A DNA stretch of 18,087 nt from Saccharofermentans sp. (GTDB lineage: Bacteria > Bacillota_A > Clostridia > Saccharofermentanales > Saccharofermentanaceae). The stretch is taken from NCBI GenBank assembly GCA_024695565.1, contig JAILHX010000123.1, positions 1 through 18,087 on the forward strand. The letters run 5' to 3'. The notes beneath the pieces are model-generated. The model had not been told where the DNA came from, ran no database searches, and saw only the letters and a program-made list of their open reading frames with translations. Shown here one piece after another: positions 14,475 to 18,087 of this stretch (the stretch's first letter is position 1; each line of letters starts with the position of its first letter). A program made the position numbers and the translations under genes.

Positions 14475-14499
14475 GATGGAATTATTATAGCATTCCATC
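14475..14499 (-). promoter_or_regulatory. -10 element inside an inverted repeat (operator-like)
   Basis: The minus-strand -10 TATAAT (14489-14484) lies in the 9-base centre of a perfect inverted repeat, GATGGAAT (14475-14482) and ATTCCATC (14492-14499). A further half-site ATTCCA is at 14455-14460. No good -35 is seen (TTAAGA would need a 19-base spacer). The layout suggests a dimeric regulator that controls the operon 14419-12376. Confidence 0.55.
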
Positions 14500-14529
14500 A
14501 TGAATCGGTCTTAATGATAATAAGATAAC

Positions 14530-16308
14530 TTAAGAACTCTCCGCTTCCCTTCTGACTGAGTTCAGTATCCTGTCAAAGCATCCGGGGCCCGCATCAAGAT
14601 AGAGCGTGTGCATCGTCTTGATGTCCATGCCGGGATTCAATTCTCTTATTGCTTCTAAGGTCTTTAACGTCATATAACATCCGAGCCCGTACGAGATCGC
14701 GATTCCGGGTGTCATGATCATATCATCTGAATTGATACTCGGCATGTCATCTGAGATGCCTGATAAATATGCTGATGCTTCCCGGGGCGTCTTTCCTTCA
14801 TAATTTATCAGGATATCAGCGAGGGCCAGGGTCATGTAATTCTTATAGATCCTGCCCGTATAGATAAGCCTGTCATCATCTGTTGTCCCGTACATGACCG
14901 CGGGGTTGTTCATGATGTAAGTTGCCCATCCTTCGACATAAGTATTAGTTCCGAACGCGAGAAGATAAATGTGTTTTAGATGGGTCTTGTGGTAATTGTA
15001 CTGGTACATGTGACCCGGTATTCCTTCATGGAAAACGACCTCTTTTGTAAACAAGGCATCGGGCAGGAATATTATCTCGAGCGACGGATCGTCAAAATAT
15101 CTGGCGGCATAAACACCCGATATGCCGACAGCCTTAAACAAAGACGGGAGCTTTACTATCTCGTAATTGATATCTATCTCAGGGAAATAATCCCAGGCTT
15201 TTGCCACCATGTTATCGAGCATCTCCTGATTGTTATTGCCGTCTATCTGAGATGCGGCAAGACTCTCAGGTTCCATCGCGAGCACTTCTTCAAGGTCCTT
15301 TTCGATCGCTTCGACATCTAAGCTTCTTCCGATCTGGCGGCGCAGGATATGCTCATAGTATTCTTTGCCGTATTCAAATCCTGCAAGCCCCCTGCTATTC
15401 GCATTCGTTCCACCGAGATCTGCAATGCGCCTGCAGCACTCCAAGAATTCCGGAACGACAACTTCTTCCATCACCTTATCGAAATCTTCGATATAGGCAT
15501 TTATCTCGTCTTCCGTAAGGCCGTCAATGTTATTGATCTGCTCAACGAAAGACTCTCTGAAAGGGCCCGTCTGGCTCTCCTGTGTTAGCATGTAATACGC
15601 GTTGCTGCAAACCTTGTAGTATTCTTCGATCGACGCATAGCCCCTCGCAGAGCGCTCTTCTTCGAATGCCATAACCTCATCGTAATACCGGTCAGTGTCC
15701 TTAAGCAGTTCGATATAAAGATCCGCTTCGCTCCTGCTCCTTATCTCGATAAATCCGACAGTCAGATAAAAAGATCCGACACTCGGAGCTTCGATCGCAG
15801 GCAGCATGTAATAGAATCCTTCGTACTGCTTAATGTATCTTTCTTCCTCGATATCGAAAACTATCTGGTCATAGAAGTCTCTGTCTTCCTTTTCAAGACT
15901 CTCAAAATCTATCTTATAGAGGTGCTCCAAAAGTCCCGTTAAGTATTCACATTCGCCCCTGATATCACCCGGCCCTACATTGCCAAGTGAGGGTTTCTCA
16001 ATAGTGATCCCCGCACCTGCCAGGTCCCTGAAACACCAGTTGGCTGCGACGTAATCGTCACTTATCTGATGCTTTATGTAACTCCACTCGATCTCATTAA
16101 GTTCAGCTAACGCCTGATTGCCTGTAATGCTCCCCGTTTGCCTTACCGGATGGACCTTGTCGACATCATATTCCTGAGTCGGAAACTCCGTGTATTCCAA
16201 CTCATAAATCTCAGTCTTCTTCCCGAAGATTGCTGAGCACGACACAGCGGCCAAGGCGAAAGGAACCGCCATTATCACGGACAGAATCTTTATCGGTAAC
16301 TTCTTCAT
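14530..16308 (-). CDS. DUF885 family lipoprotein, putative metallopeptidase
   Basis: This 592-residue protein starts with a lipoprotein signal peptide: basic MKKLPIK, a hydrophobic stretch, and a lipobox AVSC with Cys24 as the lipid-modified residue. It should be anchored outside the membrane. The DUF885 hallmark FHEGIPGHMYQ is at 426-436 (His427, Glu428, His433), and a downstream Glu459 in YVEGWATY is a likely third metal ligand. This fits a zinc-peptidase-like fold, although activity has rarely been shown for the family. ATG 16308 follows AAGGA, which overlaps the stop region of the upstream Cys-rich gene 8 bases away, so the two are translationally close and share a transcript. The next gene downstream has its own promoter. 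Confidence 0.9.
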   Translation of the reverse strand: MKKLPIKILSVIMAVPFALAAVSCSAIFGKKTEIYELEYTEFPTQEYDVDKVHPVRQTGSITGNQALAELNEIEWSYIKHQISDDYVAANWCFRDLAGAGITIEKPSLGNVGPGDIRGECEYLTGLLEHLYKIDFESLEKEDRDFYDQIVFDIEEERYIKQYEGFYYMLPAIEAPSVGSFYLTVGFIEIRSRSEADLYIELLKDTDRYYDEVMAFEEERSARGYASIEEYYKVCSNAYYMLTQESQTGPFRESFVEQINNIDGLTEDEINAYIEDFDKVMEEVVVPEFLECCRRIADLGGTNANSRGLAGFEYGKEYYEHILRRQIGRSLDVEAIEKDLEEVLAMEPESLAASQIDGNNNQEMLDNMVAKAWDYFPEIDINYEIVKLPSLFKAVGISGVYAARYFDDPSLEIIFLPDALFTKEVVFHEGIPGHMYQYNYHKTHLKHIYLLAFGTNTYVEGWATYIMNNPAVMYGTTDDDRLIYTGRIYKNYMTLALADILINYEGKTPREASAYLSGISDDMPSINSDDMIMTPGIAISYGLGCYMTLKTLEAIRELNPGMDIKTMHTLYLDAGPGCFDRILNSVRREAESS

Positions 16309-16316
16309 ATATTCCT

Positions 16317-16661
16317 TTATTCCCCGTCTCGGGTAATACTCATATCTGCAACTATTGCAGCAGCTGCGCCGACGTACTCATTGCACTTCTGGCCTAATAC
16401 TCCGCGAAGTTTAATGCATGTCAGATGACCGTATTTTTCTATAAACCTTCTGTCGAATTCTTCGACGTCTTTCTCGGTCCCGTTCTCTCTAATAAATTGT
16501 TCAGCCGCCAGTACAGCGCCGCACTTGCCACCCTCTGATCTCGGGAACGGGGGCTTAGAAATATTGGCGTTGTCTGCCATAGATAAAGCTTCGTAAACTG
16601 CCTTGGAACAGTTCATTCCACTACGGTGATTGTCTCTGGCTATTGTCTCGTAGTCGATCAT
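16317..16661 (-). CDS. C_GCAxxG_C_C-type Cys protein
   Basis: This small protein of 114 residues has the four-Cys pattern of the C_GCAxxG_C_C family (probable redox proteins): Cys18 in GMNCSKAVYEAL, Cys47 in GGKCGAVLAAEQ, Cys82 in HLTCIKL and Cys93 in QKCNEYV. The Gly-Cys-Ala core is altered to KCGAVLAA, so the assignment is to the superfamily rather than to a strict member. No signal peptide is seen, so it should be cytosolic. GAGGAG at 16669-16674 lies 7 bases before ATG 16661. It heads an operon with the DUF885 lipoprotein. The reaction is unknown. Confidence 0.75.
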   Translation of the reverse strand: MIDYETIARDNHRSGMNCSKAVYEALSMADNANISKPPFPRSEGGKCGAVLAAEQFIRENGTEKDVEEFDRRFIEKYGHLTCIKLRGVLGQKCNEYVGAAAAIVADMSITRDGE

Positions 16662-16712
16662 AAAAGCACTCCTCTTATCCCTACTATTTTATATATTAAC
16701 TTTTGATTAGTA

Positions 16713-16718
16713 TATAAT
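16713..16718 (+). promoter_or_regulatory. -10 element for the lipoprotein gene at 16769
   Basis: TATAAT lies in an AT-rich divergent region, 50 bases before ATG 16769. No good -35 is present at 16-18 bases. The minus-strand gene at 16661 must also start in this region, but I cannot pick its promoter. Confidence 0.4.
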
Positions 16719-16768
16719 TTATTCCAGTTGTGGGGTTACGGTTTTCCTTTTTGGGGGGAGGATTAATA

Positions 16769-17476
16769 ATGAAAAAGTTTCTGAAGATCGCTACAGGGAT
16801 AGTGGCTCTCGCCATGATGTTTTCGATATGTTCATGCGCAGAAAAAAGTCAGTCAGGTTCAGCTGCCAGAGGACGCGTATACTCTGATGAAGAAAGGAAG
16901 CCCGAATACGGCCAGATGCCTTCTTTTTCACAGGATACATTAGGCTCACTCTTCCAGTTATGCAGCGATAACCTGGGCGCCGATCTGTCAGATGCCGAGA
17001 AAGCAATCGGCGATTTCTTCAACACCAGACTTGAAGATCAGACCGGCTACGTATTGACCGATACACGCGAAGATGTAGTTACGACAATGCATGTTTATGT
17101 TCAGATGCTCGAGAAGAACGACATCAGATTCAACGGCATGGAGATCTGGACTGATGAGAAGGAAGGGTATGTAAGAAGGATCTCATTCGCACTGCAGAAC
17201 AGTGATTATGTATCTGTTCATATTGATGATACCCCTGAATTCAGAGAAGAGATATTAGGGCTTGGCAGCAGCATCAACGATGCTCTGACCGGTGTTGCAG
17301 GAGCGCCTTACGATACAGGCTTATGCGCTTGGGACGAGGATTCGCCATACAACTACTACCTGATATCTGACAGCTGTTACATAAACGTTGAGATCCGCGA
17401 CTTCACGGGAGAAGGCGGAAACGATCTTGTATCTGTCGATCTGATAATCGCAGACTGCGAGATACTGTTGTTCTGA
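16769..17476 (+). CDS. Lipoprotein of unknown function
   Basis: This 235-residue protein has a clear lipoprotein signal peptide: MKKFLKIATG, a hydrophobic core, and Cys23 in ICSC-AEK. After a short polar linker, the mature part (about residues 45-235) is soluble with alternating acidic helices and strands. I recognise no family. The start at ATG 16769 is decided by the strong GGGGAGG at 16755-16761, 7 bases ahead; an in-frame GTG or TTG start near 16730 would put that site inside the coding region and spoil the signal peptide. It is divergent from the DUF885/Cys-protein operon, which also makes a lipoprotein, and may respond to related envelope conditions; that link is only positional. Confidence 0.82.
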   Translation: MKKFLKIATGIVALAMMFSICSCAEKSQSGSAARGRVYSDEERKPEYGQMPSFSQDTLGSLFQLCSDNLGADLSDAEKAIGDFFNTRLEDQTGYVLTDTREDVVTTMHVYVQMLEKNDIRFNGMEIWTDEKEGYVRRISFALQNSDYVSVHIDDTPEFREEILGLGSSINDALTGVAGAPYDTGLCAWDEDSPYNYYLISDSCYINVEIRDFTGEGGNDLVSVDLIIADCEILLF

Positions 17477-17544
17477 CAATTAACTGAAGGGGCCGCTTGC
17501 CCTGAATATATTTATCTCGTGTTCGAAAAAGATTACCACTGCAG

Positions 17545-17606
17545 TTGCCCCAAATATGCTGAAACAGCACTTTTGGGGCAAAAAATATTGCCCCTCGAAT
17601 TGCCCC
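17545..17606. repeat. TTGCCCC repeat cluster with cruciform-forming palindrome
   Basis: TTGCCCCAAA (17545-17554) and TTTGGGGCAA (17572-17581) are exact reverse complements, and a nested GCTG/CAGC hairpin (17558-17568) fills the loop. Two more direct TTGCCCC copies follow at 17588 and 17600. The stem is followed by A-run DNA on the plus strand, not T, so it is not a standard terminator. The rest of the 308-base gap 17477-17784 is AT-rich, with a TATAAT at 17692-17697 as a possible -10 for the last gene. Confidence 0.6.
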
Positions 17607-17784
17607 ATGTACGAGAAACTAATTACTGAAGCAGAAAAGTACAAGAGAGACAACGCGAATTAATTAATCGCACAATAATTTACGGGCAAGGTATAATTTT
17701 AAAAGGCGAAGTAATGTGATTTGAAGACGGAAAGCTTCACGATAGAATAATAGAAGGATTAATCATCAGGAAAAAGGGGTGAAA

Positions 17785-18087
17785 ATGGATAATAGATTTG
17801 ACGAATTGATCAGTTCAATAAACGGCATTCAGTTCAAAGAAACGAAGCCTGAAGAATTGGAGAAACTTAAAGAACTGTATGGCGGGAAGATTCCTGATAC
17901 GCTATTAGACTATCTGAAGAAACATGTGCCTGCAGACAGGACTAAGCTTCATGCGCGATTTGCATGTGTTTTCTATGGAATTGAAGAGATGATCGAAGAG
18001 AATACTGACGCTGTTCCGGGATGCAATTTACATCCTATGGGGCTTTATACATTTGCTTCTTTGGAGAATGGAGACAGTATCTGTTTT
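17785..18087 (+). CDS. SMI1/KNR4 (SUKH)-like protein, 3' truncated
   Basis: Translation from ATG 17785, with AGGGGTG just ahead, runs open to the window edge and gives 101 residues. The start of the domain looks like SMI1/KNR4 family proteins: LEKLKELYGGKIPDTLLDYLKKH matches their opening helix pattern (LEKxYGxxLPxxLxxFL), and later residues HPMGLYTFASLENGD resemble the strand region. SUKH proteins often serve as immunity proteins against contact-dependent or polymorphic toxins, but many have other roles. The assignment rests on pattern similarity of a partial sequence. Confidence 0.55.
   Translation, partial: MDNRFDELISSINGIQFKETKPEELEKLKELYGGKIPDTLLDYLKKHVPADRTKLHARFACVFYGIEEMIEENTDAVPGCNLHPMGLYTFASLENGDSICF

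Noticed and set aside
17545..17581. Intrinsic terminator for the lipoprotein gene
   Set aside because: The stem is strong, but the plus strand continues with an A-run and the minus strand with CTGCAG; neither has the needed T-run.

Overview
The window looks like chromosomal DNA of an anaerobic gut- or rumen-type Bacillota, probably class Clostridia. The grounds are strong AGGAGG-type ribosome binding sites, sigma-A-like promoters, Bacillota-style lipoproteins, and many zinc-ribbon/low-complexity/membrane proteins of a kind common in that group. The lineage is an inference from style; no taxonomic marker gene is present. I see no rRNA, tRNA, CRISPR array, insertion sequence or phage gene.

Layout. 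1-1255 (+) holds the end of a polar amino-acid ABC importer: a permease cut by the window edge and its GlnQ-type ATPase. 1271-4802 (+) is a tandem family of five zinc-ribbon proteins. Four have the order CxxC...CxxC zinc ribbon, Pro/Gln/Ala-rich linker, DUF4190-like membrane region; the fifth is a 44-residue stub with only the ribbon. 4799-6409 (-) carries trmL behind an unrecognised membrane protein. 6525-7715 (+) is an MFS transporter and 7883-8704 (+) a lipase-like alpha/beta hydrolase. 8761-10238 (-) is a two-gene unit: a TFIIB-type zinc-ribbon membrane protein and a small single-pass protein. 10392-12188 (+) is a GGDEF/EAL protein with a degenerate GGDEF and an intact EAL. 12376-14419 (-) is another two-gene zinc-ribbon membrane unit. 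14530-16661 (-) pairs a C_GCAxxG_C_C-type Cys protein with a DUF885 lipoprotein. 16769-17476 (+) is an unrecognised lipoprotein, and 17785 to the right edge is a partial SMI1/KNR4 (SUKH)-like protein.

Eight separate zinc-ribbon proteins, seven of them with membrane segments, sit in 18 kb around a c-di-GMP phosphodiesterase gene. Their shared design (cytosolic ribbon, flexible linker, membrane anchor) suggests envelope-associated scaffolds or sensors, but no function can be read from sequence alone.

The most striking non-coding structure is at 1958-2165. It is an array of four units with an exact 52-bp period; each unit carries TTATCAT and, 27 bp later, TTTATGATAA, and the DNA between them is poorly conserved. 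It lies between a terminator and an extended -10 promoter for the second zinc-ribbon gene. A second repeat, two 63-bp units with a perfect 14-bp-stem hairpin in the first, fills the gap between the convergent EAL and zinc-ribbon genes (12245-12370).
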